A DNA stretch of 64,000 nt from contig NC_060108.1 of the NCBI RefSeq assembly GCF_021155765.1, positions 24,763,025 to 24,827,024 on the forward strand. Direction: 5' to 3'. Within the stretch, counting starts at the first letter, position 1. Every line of letters begins with the position of its first letter. Under the pieces are notes generated by a model. The model saw only the letters and a list, made by a program, of their open reading frames with translations, was not told the origin of the DNA and did not search any database. The DNA is from Diprion similis. Taxonomy: Eukaryota; Arthropoda; Insecta; Hymenoptera; Diprionidae. Position numbers and translations under genes: made by a program. Positions 32,021-47,398 of this stretch are shown here, in pieces.

Positions 32021-35000
32021 TCAGGGAATATTAGCAAACGAAATATCTTCCAGTCCTATTATTCTGTCATCTTCTAAATTATCTTGTTCCATTTTAGCAC
32101 TGAGTAGATGCTGTCCTCTTCGCAATTTCTTCACGACCAATGTATCTAGCTGATGAACACGTTTCAGATGTGTTTTCAAATTACCTTTTTGGCTAAACGA
32201 AAAATCGCAATGAGGACACGGATATGGTCTGTCGCCTGTATGATGTTTTTGATGTATTTTCAGCGTGCTCTTTTGCGTGAACGATTTGGAGCATAAATTG
32301 CATTTATATGGCCTTTCTCCAGTGTGAATACGCTTGTGCCGCTCGACCTGGCACGGCTTAAGAAAAGTTTTACCACAAATATCGCATTCTCTTCTAAATT
32401 GTGTTCTATCAATTGTCAGTTTCTGGTTACTTTCCTCAGGATCGGCCAAGGATGCTATTTTACCCGGATCTATTCGCATGCAGTCATCAAGCTCCAACGT
32501 CGCATGCGACTCAGTGCTACCGTTTTCCATGTTCTCAGTCTCATATAAAACTGGCTGCGAATTCGAATCACTCATTTCAGTATTACTTATCAGAGATTGC
32601 GTTGGTACTCTTAACGACTCCGTATCTATAAGCTCTTCAACAGTGGCTCCATTTTGTATAACATTCGCCTCAGCATCAGGCATCTGTTGTAACATCGGGT
32701 CGTCAGATTGGATAGTTACCAGCCCGTGAGCAAGGAGGAAATGGAGATTCGCGACAAACTCATTGCTCTCGTTTAATGACAACATTGCGTTGTTGTTCAA
32801 TATCGTTCCGTCAGCGTTGAAAGTAATGTGGGGCGTGATGTTGTCGGTTAACGCGTTCGTCTCAATCGTAATCGAATCGATATTTCCATATTCTTCGGCT
32901 TGCGGCCCCGTCGTCTCGGCATTAACACTGTTTCCTACCGATCTTTCGAGTTCGGCAGCTACCCCAGCTATCGCAGCAATTTTTCGCACCTTCGGCTTTG
33001 GCTTTGACGGGTCTTTGTGCTCCCTCATGTGGGTTAGTAAATGCACTTTTCGGTGCCCCGATGTTCTGAACCGCAAATCGCACGATGGGCATTTGAAGGG
33101 TTTGGATCCTGGAAAAAAATGATGAGAGACAGAGTTGACGTAGTTTACTTATGTCAGAAATATTCGATACAAAATATTCTATGATAGTTACCAGTGTGCA
33201 ATCGCATGTGGACCTTAAGACTGCCTTTCGTTGTAAAAAGACTGTTGCAAACGTGGCATGAGAATGTCTTTTTACCAGTATGAACTTTCATGTGACAGTC
33301 GAGCGTGCATTTAACAGCAAAACATTTATTACAATACTCGCACTGATAAGGTCGCTCCCCTGTGTGCGTTCTGATATGTCTAACAAGATCGCTTGGTTTC
33401 CGGAAAGTTTTCGGGCAGTACTTGCATTTGTTTGTGTACACCTTTTTGTCCTTTTTCAATTCGGTTTCCTAGAAAAAAAATAAGACGGAAGAATTGAAAC
33501 ATATTCAAATGCAAGTTGCAGGGCTGGAAATAAATGTCATCTTAAAAGAAAACGGCAGACTAACTGTCTCTTTCTCGGCCACTGCATCCATAAGAACTTT
33601 TTCCGAAATAATGGAATTATCTTCCAATCGTATTTGAGGAGGGGGCAAGTAGTTGCCGTCTATTGTCAATGGATCCTTCTGCGAGCTGTCCGGTTCTACG
33701 GTATTCAAACGTGTGCTATTTTGGTGGAATTCTTCATGAAGTAACAATTGAGTCTTATTTTGAAACGTCAGATCGCACGTGGCACACTTCCATAATCTGC
33801 AAGTTAAATCAAGCGAATGAAAATTTACGTCTCGAGAGATTCCATAATCGTCAGAATTAAATTTACTCACACTTTATTTGTGTGGATTTTTAAATGCCTA
33901 CTAAGTCCTCCATTCGTACAAAACTTCAAGGGACATTCTGTGCACTGGAATTCTTTTACGCCTTTATGTGTTTTGAGGTGATCCTAAGAATAGACGTAAA
34001 ATCGTTAGCACGATGCGCGATAATCTTATATTCAAAGTTTGATTGGTAGGTATATTCAACATATAGACATCTTTAAACTACGTACCTTCAAAGCGACTGC
34101 GGTGAGTCCTGTTTTACTACACATGTGACACTGCAATAGATTTTCTGATTCTGTGATAGACGCTAGTTCCTTATCCTCAGGTTTTTGTACCATTTCCAAT
34201 GTGTGAATCTTCTTGTGAGTTCTTAACTGACTTTGCTTGTTGAAAGATTTATCACAGACTTTGCATCTGAAATGAGTTTGAAGAAATGAGAATAAATTAC
34301 ATACATACATACCCGAATCCCATCGAAGTGAAAAGTATCATAATCTAATCTAAGTTTGCTTACTTGTAGGAAGGAATTTGCGCTGGTTTTTCAGACAACA
34401 AAGGTTCATTTTGGACAATGATATCCTTGACCGTTTCTTCTGACGTTAGAACGTCCAAGCCGTCAGTAGTATCTGCCTTGGCTATAACTTTTGGATATTT
34501 TGGGCAGGCTTGAACAGGACGAGATAATTCAGGACACGATTGCATGGAACTGACAACCATCAAATGTCGCGGTTGTTTCGACTGGCTATCGTCCGGCATC
34601 GAAGTGGTCGTTGTGACGGACACTAAATGCTGCTCTTCCTGAGCAGACCTAGGCAAGATACTTGCCATACTTGTTGAATTAGCTGGAGTAATACCAATGT
34701 CAATCTCGTTGTCCCCCTGTGAAGTGGACAAGGCATTCAAAAATTCGGAGTGATACAACATAATTATAAAGTTAAAGTATCCAGCGGTGAGGTTGTATGA
34801 TTGATACAAACCTGAAGTGCGATATGGCTCATGTCGAAGGAATCGAACTGTGGTGCGAATATTCCACTGTTTATGGTACCGCTGGTAGGAGTCTCCACGT
34901 TCTTCGAGTTTTCGTAAATAATATTTAAAATGGGTTGTTCTCGTTGTTCTAGGGGGTTCGGTGCTGTCTCGCTTATCTGTCTAGTCAAATTTCCTCCCAG

Positions 35001-38000
35001 TCCAAGGTTCATACCAATGTTGAACAGTTGTTGGTTCAAAGTCTCTTCAATTTCGCGTATACTTTCCTGTATAGAGTTGATGAAAACGACGCACAATTAA
35101 AAAACACATTTATCATAATTACTACGTTAAAACAAAAAAATCAAACAAACCGGTGTAAGTGTTTGGTCCCCAGAATAATTGGGTAACGTTATGGTTCCAG
35201 TTTCATCCGCGTGCAGGGTTTGGGTTGGGCCCAGATTAATTGGTTCGACAGCAGGTAAGGCTTCTGAAAGCATTGATATTTTTTAGTCATATTAGAACTG
35301 AAATTTTATAAACCGTAATTGTAAGGCGTTTCAACTTGTTTTACTACAATTGTTTACAGTTACAAAAAAGCATAGCAACACTTGGTCGAACTTACGGTTA
35401 ACGATTGTTTGTATTGGATTGTTGTGAGGGATCAACGGTTTATCTTTTTCAACTGCAATAGTGTGAAACTGGTCGGAGAATGCTTGCGAAAAATCGGGTG
35501 CCATTTGCGGTTGGAATGTGACCTCCATTTCGTCAGGTAGTGTTAAATTTTCAGATAATACCGTCATCGGCGGTTTATCCTGCAGCTGATTAGTCTGTTG
35601 CTGTTGGGACTGCTGTTGATTCAACTGCTGCTCATACCAAATGAAAATATAAATTACCAACCTATTGACTCGCAGAAATATATCTAGTCAAAATACGTAG
35701 TGATATTTTCTAAACTCACCTGCTGAGCGAGTTCGTGCTTATGTATCTTCATATGCTTCCTACAGTTCACCGAAGTCTTGAATGTCTTGTGACAGTAAGG
35801 GCACATGAACGGTCTCTTATTGCTGTGCGTAGCTAGATGACGTTTCATGCTGCTTTGCGTGGAAAATTTCGCACTACACATCGAGCAATTATAAGGTCTT
35901 GAGCCTTCATGGGTTTGCAAATGAGATTTCAGTACGCTGTTGGAAGTAAACTTCCTGCGAACACAGAGCACAGACAAATTAGAATTACCTTCCGATGGAA
36001 GGAAGTAGATAAACAAATTGTCGATCAAAATACCTGTTGCATTTTTGACACTTATACGGTCGCTCTCCAGTATGTCTTCGATAGTGTTGTTTCAAGTGGC
36101 TCATTTTTCTAAACGCCGCAGGGCAAACCCAGCACTTATGGGGCCTGGCAACGTCGTTAGTATTATAAACTTGCTGATGCTTCGACTGGACCTGAGCAAT
36201 ACTGATCTTGTTCCCAGCGTCCGTGATGATTAACGGCTCCTCAAGCACTATAGATGGAGCGATTACTTCCGTCTGAGGAGTTGGCTTTGTTTTCGTTTTC
36301 GCATGACATTTCATGTGGCTTTTAAGTAGAGTGTTAGCACTGAACGATTTATCGCATATGTTGCACGCGAACGGTTTCACTCCCGCATGGACCCTGCAAA
36401 AATTCAATTGAACAAAAGAATGAGATTTAATTGAAGAATGAAGAAGTAATCGTTGCATTCATCTTGCGGTCATTCAGATACCTCATGTGTGTCGTCAGAC
36501 TGCTATGACATGCGAACATTTTGTTACAATTACAGCACATGTACTTTTTTACTCCCGTGTGTGTCCTCTCATGTGCGATCATCGTTGATTTCACTGCGAA
36601 AGATCGGGAACAATACGAACACTGAAACACCGATAATCATTGGTATAAGATCCCAACTTTCCAAGTTAGCAACAGTTCAATTATTGCATCAATTAGTACC
36701 TTGAACGGCTTTTCCTGCGTATGGATACGTAAGTGGCGTATTAGATCTGACGGTTTCTTGAATTCTTTGTGGCAATAGGAACAAGTATACCACCTTATAT
36801 TTCCGATGGTGCGTTGCTTGATTGTAACATATTTTCTGTAAACAAAATATCTCGTTGTAAAGTCAAATCATTTCCATTACACATTCCTGAGATTATTAAT
36901 AATTACCTTGCAGCACTGTCTATACTGCTGTCCAGTAAAGTGACCATGGTGGTCTGTGCTTCGCCCTTCTTAGGCGTTTGCACTTCTGTAATCATATCGA
37001 CTTTATAAATGGTAGAATAAATTAGACATACGATTAAAAAATGGTACGAATAACTCTGTACCTGGGGCCGGCTCTTTATCCTTGCTGGGTAATCCACTGT
37101 TCTTCAAAGCTTGTTGCAGTATGTCCTTATTTGGAGAATTGTTTGCCGTAGAATCGACCGGATTCTTAACGCTAGATTCAAGCATGGCCAGTTGAGACAT
37201 GACTGTATCAACAGTCGCTTGCATATCTTCGGTTAAGCTGACACAGCTTTGCGGTTTCTGGTTTAAGCATGTAAATAAGTTTTTACATATGTGACATAAA
37301 AAAGACCAATTGACTTGGGTTCATGAGTGAAACGTGTCATTCGTTTGAACCCCAAATTTGAACGAATAAAATTCAGCATTTGGTACAAAACTACTATGAA
37401 TAGTTCTGATGTCGGAAGTTTTGCTGTTTGCAGAATGGGAGCATCAGATAGAAGGTGAGACTATATTGACACGCAGAGTAACTCACGTATTCGGCATTGA
37501 AAATTGTAAAAATCATATATATCTTTACCGGATTTGAATGCATTTTCTTCATGTGAGCATTGAGGCTTCCAAGTTTCTTGAACGTACACGGACAGTACGT
37601 GCATTTGTAGTAAGGCTTCCCATCCGGTACATTATGGACTCTGTGTATATGAGCGTTCAAGTTTCCTGAATCAGACATAAAGAAGATATATGAGCGTGGA
37701 TTGGATGTTGTGAATGATTTTGAACTTTATTTAAAACTTACTTACCTTTTTGACTAAATTTTGCGTTGCAAAAGCTGCAATTGTGCGGTCGAAATCCGTT
37801 GTGTTTCCACATGTGTATTTGAAGGGATCCCTTCTGCGTAAATGCTCGAGTACAAATTGTACACTGTTCAATGAGAAAAAAGAGAAAACAAAACCATTTA
37901 GACTCGAGCTCAGTGAACGTTTCGATGAAAAACATTGAAAACTTAATAAAATTCCAACGAACCTGGAAGGGTTTCTCCCCAGTGTGAACCCTAATGTGGC

Positions 38001-41000
38001 GCACAAGTTGACTCGGTTTTTGAAATGATTTCAAACATATTTTACATTTGTACATGGTCTTCTGCTTGACTCCTTTCTTCGTCTGCTTTACTAATTTCGT
38101 CTGTAACTGAACGGGCAAACAAGTATTATGACACGTTAATTAATCTGCAGTCTGTCAGATTCGGATGAAAATTTATAGGTTTATCATGGGTGGAATTATG
38201 AGTACTTGAACTTATGTAGGTACTTACTCTATAATGCTCGCGGATGTGCAAACGATAAAGTGCCGGCTGTGTAAATTGTTTGTTGCACAATTTACACTTT
38301 CTAACATCGTCTGTAGTCCATTTTTCATTGTGCAGTTTCAAATGTGCATCAAGTTGTGCCTGAAATCGAAACAATAAAGATTTAGTACATCAATTATCGA
38401 TATCACAAAAATATATACAATAATAAGAACACAAGAAATTTAGGCATACAATATAAACAAATGTACAATAACTTTTTCAATTAACAATATTGACCAGACT
38501 TAGACATTCTAAAGCAACGCATTTTTGATATTCAAGGAATATTTTCGAATTGGGTAAGAAATTTGAGGGTAAGATTTGCAGCGAAGGAGAAGGAAAGGAA
38601 AATCGTAATCAGATGAAAATAATAGTAACAATGGTGTGTGTATACCTTATAGTAATGGGCGCTTAAACCAAGCGCGAAATGAAATACTTGGGAACAGATG
38701 AGCAGCAATGCAAAATTCAGGCACTCAACAGTAAGTGACATCGTAGAAATCAATTTACTGTGTGTTTGGATGTCATTATACCAACATTTACAATATCGAC
38801 AAATAAATCACTTCTTCTCGTTGTCCTGCACGTTCATTAGAATATACGAATTTACAATTATCTCACACACCCACACACACACATATAAATATCATTTATA
38901 TTATAAATATATATGTGTGTGCGCGCGTGTATATGTGTAAAAACGTCCATATAGCCGGCCACAGCAGATGTTTTCAAATTAGATTCAATTATTCACGCAA
39001 GTACACAAATCAATTGAACATATTTGTACTTTACTGAATACATAATCATTTCACGTCCACACATGCAAGTACGTATTACATGTAAGATGTATACTCATTA
39101 CAGATTTACTAATTCAACATCATGTGGGAAGGCCGTTTGTCAAAATTTAACGATAATTCCATATATAACGTACATAATTATTAATGTCAAAAAATTATGG
39201 ATTAACACTTTCGCCAAAAAAAATGTTAATCATTTTTCTTCTTCACTGCCCGAAACGTCGAAAGGAAATAAATGTATAATTTTTATCCTGTCCAAGTGAA
39301 TATTATACATATTTTTGTAAATTAATTTTTCACACACATGTATGATCGTAAGATTTAAATCCTCGCGCATAAACGCAACTCTATTCGGTCGAATAACAAT
39401 TTTTTAACGAGTCATGTGCATCATTCTACGAATTCTTGTGAAAATCACATCACGGAATATGATAGTAAGACGAGGAAGTGTACGGCTAGTAAAACGAACG
39501 GATATCCGTTCAGCGCGTCTTCTCACGATTGCAAAATTCCAGCAGATTTAGATATATTTTTAATTTGCTGAGACCATAACGACGAGTGGCGTATATGAAC
39601 TGTATGTATATTTATAAACTACTGCACCAGGACGGGGTTTTATTATCATTATCACAGCAGAGTTCAACTTTTATCTAAAAGAGCTGCATTCAGGAAGTGT
39701 CTGATATATCGCCCACCGTTACTTGTACATAGGTATGTATATTACATGTACATACATATATGGTGCATCGCCGATTGCGTATATATTTCACGTGTTTCTT
39801 CTTTCAACTCTCTACCGCACGCGTGACAAATAATCGCGAGCAGCTTCTTTCGAATCCATCGATACGTCTTTCGAAGGGTATAAAAATGATTGATCGATAA
39901 ATTTACTCGCGACGCGAATTGCGCGCAGCTAATTTCCTCGTGTTTATATTAACTAATAATTATGGGTCGCTCAACTTCCACGATATCATTGAAAACTCGC
40001 GGCGATGTTTAAGTGCCTATGAATGATTATATATACAAGGCACCGTCACGCTTAATAATTGATCAGGATTAATCCGACAAGTGATACATTTGTCGACGTA
40101 ACCATGGCTAAAATTTTCTATTACGAGCATCGATATTTCTTATTACACAGTATGACTAGGATGGTTACAAGAATATATTCGCTAATAAGTATAAAGTTCT
40201 TTGTGTAAAACATCTAATTTATGTCAACCGCAGCAGAGACTCACTTTGCGACAAATTATACATTAAATGGATGACACTACCCGGCGTCTATTGAGCGAGA
40301 CAAAGAATATTTTACTCCAAACGATTCTCGTTTTTTTCTTTTTTTTTTTTTTCTTTCTAACGCGCTGTGCACGTGTAAAACGTTTTTTCTTATATTTTTC
40401 CATGAAAATGGCAAATCTTCGCCTTGCTTATACCGTGCATTAAATTTCTACGAACTGCAGGGGTAATCGTCTTGGGGTTAACGACATCATATTTATAGTT
40501 TACAATGCACATAAAAGACAGAAGTGAAGTTGGATTACGATTCGTTTGAAGTCCGTGACGTACGAAGCCCGAGGTCATTCGATCGTTTAAATTCACTTAC
40601 GAATAGATCATTTTCATCAATAAACTCCTGCAAACTTGTACTGCAAGTGGAGCAAAAGATCTTTTTTTTTTTATTGGACTCTTCCTTTTTATTTGATAAA
40701 TAAAAAATATTCGGTGTTTTAGGGTATTTAGGTATTTAGGTAACATATATATGTACATTCCCACCTCAGTTTGTATATCTGCGTTTTATTAAAGACGTAA
40801 AGATCGGTTAGTTTCGATAATATCCCGCCGGCGTGTTACTTTTTTAATAACGCATAATGTTTCTGCCTTCCGTTGGAAAAGGTTTCTGAATCTAGATCGG
40901 CGGCTGCAGCTTATCTCAGAAGCTAGCAACATAACAGATGAAAAAAATAACCACAAAACAACAACAAAACCGCAATAAGAAGAAAAAACTCCCGCCCCCT

Positions 41001-44000
41001 CCCCCCGCCCAAAAAAAAAAAAAAAAAAAAAAAAAAAAACACCTCCCACGTCTTATCTTTATCTGAGTTCTCTCAATGGACCGAAGGTACTTAACGTGTC
41101 CATGTGTTAATGTACAACACACGATTCCCGCAATCAGACGAGCACGTTATATGCGCCTATACACACATATATATCTTTATATACACGTGGCGAAAAAAAG
41201 GTCCGTAAGGATTTTCAATCAATGGAAATGCAGTCACGTGGTAATCACTATAAACGTCAAGATAAACGATTGTCCGATTGGATGTGTTTTATGGGGTTTT
41301 GGTTAAATATTTACATCCAAATTTCGAACGTACAATCATACCAGCCAAAAAAGTTGCAAATGGCACACTTCGCAGTATAACATACCGACCACGGGGTAGT
41401 GAAATTTGTCCGAAAGGTCGTTGTCGTTCCATATAAAGGCATGGTGGCGTTTTTTACTTTTCTTTTTTTTTTACTCTCGTTTAACAACTCTCCTCCATGG
41501 GAGATTGTGCTTACATATGCACAACGCATATAAATCATCTGAGTCATTTCTCTCTCGTCCATGTGTGTATATATATATATATGTATATATACCAACGCAC
41601 TACGGAATGTATCCGTGTACCCTTAAGTACACGTCTAAAATCTTTTCTTTACGTTTATACGATACAAATATATTCATAATAATGATGAGCTCGTGACGTT
41701 TAGTTGTATTCTGCGATAAACTTTCGCCGCCACGAGGATGGGGAAGCCGCGAACTCGCCTCCGGATGTTCTGCAGGAGCATCTCGCTAGCGATCAGATGC
41801 AGCAACAGGTTTCGTAAGTCACGTCGTGATACAGGTAGGTAGTATAAATTCATCCGTGAACCATGGCGTCGCGTCTGTGCCGTTCTTGCATTCTGTGCAG
41901 TCATGAGGATCTGCCGTAGTTGGCTTATTCCGAAGATGAAGAATGAAGATAACAGAAGTAAGAAGTGAAAATAATTTTGAATAAAAAAAAAAAAAAAAAG
42001 AAACGAAAGGACAAGGTCCGAAAAAAGCTTGATTGATAAACGCGAAGGGAGAAAGAAAAATACCGAGAAGACACGTCAGCCGTTACGTGATATATTTTGT
42101 GATCTGACGTCATGCAAGCTTCTTTCTCACTGCTTGTATCATATATGACATGTAGCGCAAGCCGAGAGTTCGATAAATGTGTCTCATCGTCAGCGAGGAC
42201 AACAAAGAAGTTCATACGCAATACAAATCGCCTTTTTTTTTTTTAATACAACTGTACCTTCTACATGCAGATTTGCGGCAAGGATCGCTAACCCGCGATC
42301 TTTCCGTGTATATGTTTGTACTGTACTGTACGCGTACGCATTGGGACGATTACGTCAAACTCGCAGAAACGGAAGGCCTCGAATAAACAAATAACCCCCC
42401 GCTCCTCCCCAGCCTGCAACTTGTTATATAATTATTATTATGTACGCTGGAATAAATAATGATGTCTTTTCTCCACGTGCGTGAGTTCGAAATGTACTAA
42501 TAAAATAGAAAAAAAAAATTTACACCTCATTTAGTGCTTGGTTCGTATATAATATTATTACGCATAATGGAAGTGAATTTTCTCAAATACAGAAAAAACG
42601 CTCTTAAAAATTTGCAATCGTGATCGTTACAACTTTGAAACTTTGAAAATTCTATGACTGGTCTAAATTTTTCTCTTCAAATTCAAAATTTTTGATTGCC
42701 CGTTTGTGCAATTTAATATTAATTGAATTCGGTGCTACTAATCTTTCACAACATTCCTTGACTTTTACTCCGGTTTACCAGACGCGTGTCTACCTACCTA
42801 CCCCTCTCTGAGAATTCAATTTCGCGGTACTTTGATGCGTTATACACGCCTTCACCCACGCCGCAGTGCGAAAACACGTGCACTTCACAGTCACGCAGTC
42901 ACGCATTCAAGCAGGCAGGCAGGGAGGCAGGCAGGCTTGTAAGAATTCGACTGAGAGCTATAAACGGTATAGAGTCATGGTTTAGACTGCCGTGGTTTAT
43001 AATTCGCACAAAGAAATGTCTCGCGTTTTCGAAGTTCAACGTTCCGGCTGCATTGGCCACGAGTTATAATAAGGTAGGAATAACTGTAAGGTACAACAAG
43101 AGAAACAAAATGTTGTACAGTTGGAATGAAAAAAAAAAACTCAAAAGGTAGAAAAAAAAAATTGAGAAAAAAGGCGCCCTCCGAGTGAGGATCCCTAGCG
43201 ACCCGGTGCAGGCGGTTCCTTCAGAAGATTTTAACCTTGCGCATAATATTACGTCAGCGAATCTTTCGCGAAGCTCCAGAGTGGCAGCGTTCTTCGACCG
43301 CTCTCTCTTTCTCATTGCCTGCAGCATCATCCCGTTCCGAATATCTACGAGGATGAAGAACCAGTCCCCCAAACCCTTCTCGAAGTACCTTAACGATCCT
43401 TATAATTACACAGGCGGTACACCGTCGTCCGATAAACGAACCTGCAAAAGCTGGGCTTTCACCGGAAGGTCTAAAAGCCCGTAGGTGCGGCGAAGAAATT
43501 TTGAACTCGTGGTGGAAGTAGAGAAACGGATTTAAAACCTAAACACGGTATTCGGCGAAAAAGCTCGTCGCGCAACTGGCACTGTTAATTCATCTGTTAC
43601 ACGGTGACTAAATTTTTTTGCTCGTCTCCTTGATTCACTTCATTTTATTTTAACTTCCTGTTTTTATCCCTTTTTACACACCAATCACTGTCACATCCTG
43701 CAGGTAACAGGTCGCGTCGATAAAGCGGATGATCGCGAACTTGGAGGCTGCAGTCATGACTGTTTAAATTCGCGGAAAATTACTGCGGAGTCCACCCCCA
43801 CGTGCTAATCGGGCAAAACTAGGTCCTGCTTGTACTAGACGAAAGATTCTCGCGTGGCCGACGACACCGAACGCGGTCGCTGACCAACTGTCAATGGTAG
43901 AACACGCGGCTTCGCCGGATCTGCAGCAGCGGCAGCAGCAGCAGCAGCTATACTCGACGAAGAAGAGGAGAAGGATGTTAGTGTCGGAATGGATTGCGGG

Positions 44001-47000
44001 CAGCATCCGTTACAGTTTTTAGTAAAAATTTTACGGGCAGGTGATTACAGGTTTCGATCATCGGTTTTCGGCAGGGTTTCGAACGATTTTTAAAGACGTT
44101 GTTTGAAACGGAAGGATTAAGGAGATGAAAGGAGAACATACTTGTTAGCAGATAGCCAAAGAAGGAAGAAGACAGGAGAAGATCGAGGATCGATGAAGCA
44201 ATTTTTTCTCGAGCTCCATTTTATGAGGCTGAAGTTACTGACCCTTATCGTAACGAAGTATTGTGAAAGAATTACTATTTTTCTCTTCTTACAATGACTT
44301 TGAGGAAAAAGAGATTTTTCAATATTAGTATGTTTTGTTTCGTAACGGTTCACTGAATTCCAAACAATATCAAAATTGAAAAATAATCGATTTCCTCAAC
44401 ATAAATGGTTATGTTAACGTTACTAACTTCAACGTGATCCCAATTTCATTTTGTCACGTTATTTATACGCTTTGTTTTAATGCCACGATATCTCGGGATT
44501 TCTAACGCTAAGGTAATTAAAAGTGTAAGTATAAGTAAGATCGAATCGTGACACTGACTAATTATTTAATAAAAAAAAAAGAACGACTGTCAGGCTTTGT
44601 TAGTAAACTTCAATTATAAGATCAAATTTCCCAACTTATTAGCACCATTTTGAGATCGCCATCTGCTGAACAAGTCGAGTCCAAATCTTGAATTGTTCAT
44701 ACATCTTGAAGTTTTTATTTCCTCGAAAGAAAAATAAAATCGTTCAAATTTAAAAAACGTATTTCGTATAAAGATAAAGAAAAATCGATTACCATAAACC
44801 CGAGAGAATCAAGAGAGACAAAAATCTGCAAGAAATTATTGGCAAACGACGATCACACGTGACATAAATTTGGAGATCCGTTGGTTCGGTTCTGCGACGA
44901 AAAAAAAAACCAAAAGAAACATCGCACAAACGTTTGAAATCTTTTATTTAGAATCAAATCATGCGTCGATTTTTCACGCTCCGTAAAATCGTAGCAGTGC
45001 GAATAGTGCCAAAATTAGCATCGAATATTGCACTTAACGTTCGAAAGCGAGGCACACGTGTACAGCGGTTTAAGTAAAGATTATAAATCTGCGTCCGGGA
45101 GTTGATAACTCATGTATTTGTAACGTCAACGAAACTGTCTTCTGTCTAATCGTTTTGTGGGCAAAACGTGGGACTCGTTTTCATTCAAAGCGAATACAAG
45201 GTCGCGGAATGATCTGAGTAATTATCGTCACACGAGGCCGAACGAGTTCGACGAAGACCGAGTGTCGACGCTGGCGGCAAAAAGTGTACAGATATAGCGA
45301 ATATGATCCGAGTCGTCCATCGATTATACAAATTCCAACAATAGCCTGCGTGGGATTGAGTTATATCGCCTTGACTCGCCCCGCGAAGGAGCATTAAAGC
45401 GAAAATAAAATTAGTGATTAAGTCAAAAGCCCGCATGAAATCTATCCACCTAAAAACAGTCAGCGGTAATCACGATTTGATAGTATAAACAGATGTTTAG
45501 TCTAAACCTGCGGCCGTTGACTCGCTCAAGTTTCTTCTCCAGCGATTATCAAGATCATCATTCCGGAGTGACACTTTGTTCCTAGGTTTTGAGGACTGGA
45601 AGAACGAGTTTAATCGAAACAAAGTTTAAATTATGTACCCAACGCAAGCGATTCGAGTTGCAATTCGCTGATAACAGCGTTTATTATAATTCAAAATTGT
45701 AAAAAAAAAGGTCAACATTCGGTGGTTTATTACTATTTTCGGACAAGTTTTGCATGTTTTTGCCACGCGGATCAGAGATGATGCGATGATTGATGAACCA
45801 TTGGGTTTCGTTGATAATGGCTTGGCCCGCTTCGAACGATTCTGCACTCGATAAATCGGTGGATTCTGATTCCAACTCGTTGGCGAAGCGATCGAGTGCC
45901 GGTGGTACAAACACGCTCGAATTTGAATAAATTTTTTGGGGTTTCGAATGTTTGACGTGGTCTGGCCGTTACACGCGTGGTGAGGGTGAATGGTGAGCAT
46001 GGCGCATGGTGTTGTTGCACATGTGTAAAAACAAGAAGCTCCGCACTGGCTGGTATAAATTCGTATACAAACAGACGGGCGTACAAACATTTGTACTAAA
46101 TTATACCCGGAAAATGCATTACAGTTTATTTCCCGTCGTTTCCTTTTGATTCTTCTACTTCACGCCAGTCGAGATAGTTGATTAATGTCGACTTACGAAC
46201 TACTCGAGCAGTGATGACTGAAATTTCTCAACTCATCGTGTGTTTGTTTTAGATGTATCCAGATTTGATCCCCGTTTACGATTTTATCAAGAGAAAGAGC
46301 CATCAAGTAAATTTCCACCCTTTTGGTAGATCACGTCTTTATATATACACTTGTTAGAAATCTTTACTCTTGCTTTTTACAGAACGAGAGTTGAATGAAT
46401 GAAAAAAAATTCACCGTCAGAAAGCTTGGAGTGAAAGTACAACATTTGCATCAATCATCAATCGATTTTGGGATAACATAATATATTTGGTTCTAACGAC
46501 AAGGTGAATCCAGCGAAAAGATAGTGCTGGCATCGCTAATCTGTAATAATAATTCGTCACATGCTCGAATGTACGAGGATCGGTTGGTTTCTTGCGTACA
46601 TATAAGTTTAATAGAAACGATCGTCGTCGTTGTTGTATGTTTCTTTTTTTGCGAATTGACACACAGGCACGCGGAGGCTTATTAGAACAATATACAGTAC
46701 ATGCACGACACACAGGGATGTGGGTTGTAAAACTGCAAGTAGGCGGTTGACTCTGTCAAGTTGTCGTTATTATACATCAGCGTATGGTGCATGGTTGTGG
46801 CACATGTTACGCAACTGCATCAGCATCGTTGCGGCAGCGTATGATCTCATCATAGATCTTTCACGCGACAAGTAGCATAGAGTAATATGATCTGTTCGTA
46901 AAAATTGAAACAATCATAGCTGAGCGGCGAAGTGTATATAATAATATAATATATAAATGAATAACGTGAGTGTCGGCAGATAAGAGAAGCGCTATTAAAA

Positions 47001-47321
47001 ATCTCTACCTATTTTTAAGTGTCTAGAACAATAAAAATGATCCTTCGATATTCAAACATCAGCCGCGTCTCGGCAACGCTTAGATTAGGAAATACGACGA
47101 TATATCAACCATCGACTAATACTAGTAAAACACCCGACACTGACAGTATTCCAATATCTCGCTTGATTTTTACTAAAAAGGCAAGAGACGGGAGAGAGTG
47201 TGAAGCAGCCTTGGATAATTTTTTACTGCTGCACCTACAACTCGCGTTATTATACAATAGACATAAATACACAAATCCAAGCACAGCTGTCTTCCCGAGA
47301 TAGGATCAAGACGAGAAATAT

Positions 47322-47398
<77 letters not shown>

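Noticed and set aside
39496..39511. Perfect 16-bp palindrome GAACGGATATCCGTTC
   Set aside because: About one perfect 16-bp palindrome is expected by chance in 64 kb, and nothing nearby suggests a function.
43185..43484. 99-codon plus-strand frame with an overlapping 102-codon minus-strand frame
   Set aside because: Both strands are open and neither resembles a family. There are no splice or poly(A) signals, so a chance frame in ZNF236 intron 5 is the simplest reading.
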